From: Novosphingobium profundi
GTDB lineage: Bacteria > Pseudomonadota > Alphaproteobacteria > Sphingomonadales > Sphingomonadaceae
NCBI RefSeq assembly: GCF_020524485.1
Contig: NZ_JAIVLF010000001.1
Location: 620,001 to 684,000, forward strand
Length of the DNA: 64,000 nucleotides
Direction: 5' to 3'
The notes under the pieces are model-generated. The model ran no database searches. It was not told the DNA's origin and was given only the letters and a program-made list of their open reading frames with translations. The stretch's first letter is position 1, and every line of letters starts with the position of its first letter. The position numbers and the translations under genes were made by a program. Below, piece after piece: positions 63,891-64,000 of the stretch.

Positions 63891-64000
63891 ATGTTCAAAC
63901 GCACCTCGCCTGCGCGCACCGCTGCAATGGCCGTGGCCCTGGTGGCCGGTCTGGCCGCCACCCCTGCGCTGGCGCACCCCGGGCACCTGGGCGATGGCCT
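63891..64000 (+). CDS. HupE/UreJ-like protein, 3'-truncated by window
   Basis: Starts 17 bp after hupL with GGAAAAGGAAG just upstream. Only 36 residues are visible: a signal peptide (TSPARTAAMAVALVAGLAATPALA) followed by HPGHLGDG. A signal ending in a His-Gly-rich H-P/T-G-H start is typical of HupE/UreJ nickel-related membrane proteins in hydrogenase operons. The body lies beyond the window, so the identity is tentative. In many operons hupC (cytochrome b) comes next to hupL instead. Confidence 0.6.
   Translation, partial: MFKRTSPARTAAMAVALVAGLAATPALAHPGHLGDG

Overview
The window is high-GC alphaproteobacterial chromosome, most likely from the Sphingomonadales (Novosphingobium-like). Pointers are the HWE-type kinase, two DUF2171-like proteins, a perfect general-stress (EcfG-type) promoter and a Rhizobium/Rhodobacter-style HupSL hydrogenase. 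The family is an inference. Nearly all the DNA is coding, on both strands. I found no insertion sequence, prophage, integrase or CRISPR array, so this looks like core chromosome with small accessory islets.

Layout. 1-6.4 kb: 5'-truncated NAD synthetase with a degenerate synthetase half, a frameshifted glutathionyl-hydroquinone reductase, gltX, a small membrane protein, then bdhA and a patatin on the minus strand. 6.5-12 kb: glnD opposite an lgt / MidA-type methyltransferase / membrane-protein run. 12-20 kb: minus-strand nucleotidase lipoprotein, zincin, M1 aminopeptidase, HWE histidine kinase and gyrB. 20-32 kb: guaA, two MFS exporters, an SDR, a DUF2255 protein, an aldo/keto reductase, tldD, a zinc-finger protein, a lone ABC ATPase, and two unannotated 26-codon membrane-peptide genes that resemble each other. 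32-41 kb: nadB, a GlsB-type stress protein, and nrdA and nrdB separated by a small-gene islet (two DUF2171-like genes, a His-rich lipoprotein, a PepSY-type protein). 41-52 kb: nupC, a queuosine-precursor transporter, argB, YggT, folD, marC, a Lon-N-like protein, ybbN, two identical tRNA-Gly genes and pmbA/tldE. 52-60.7 kb: lptB-rpoN, a glycosyltransferase-methyltransferase fusion, an ABC-F ATPase and a TPR/O-GlcNAc-transferase-like protein. 60.9-64 kb: start of an uptake [NiFe]-hydrogenase operon (hupS, hupL, and the start of a HupE-like gene).

How parts work together. rpoN encodes sigma-54, and an exact -24/-12 promoter lies 57 bp before hupS, so the hydrogenase is predicted to be sigma-54 dependent. 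HupS carries the two extra cysteines of oxygen-tolerant group 1d enzymes. TldD and PmbA/TldE, the two halves of one protease, are both present 20 kb apart. nadB and the truncated NAD synthetase bear on NAD synthesis, although the synthetase looks catalytically impaired.

The most novel signals are: (i) the pair of 26-residue membrane peptides, each with its own ribosome-binding site and GC-rich hairpin; (ii) a ~114-bp three-stem element present twice, at 37.7 and 58.3 kb, each time just after the 3' end of a same-strand gene and with a compensatory base change; (iii) a 16-bp-arm hairpin that buries the ribosome-binding site of the His-rich lipoprotein gene.
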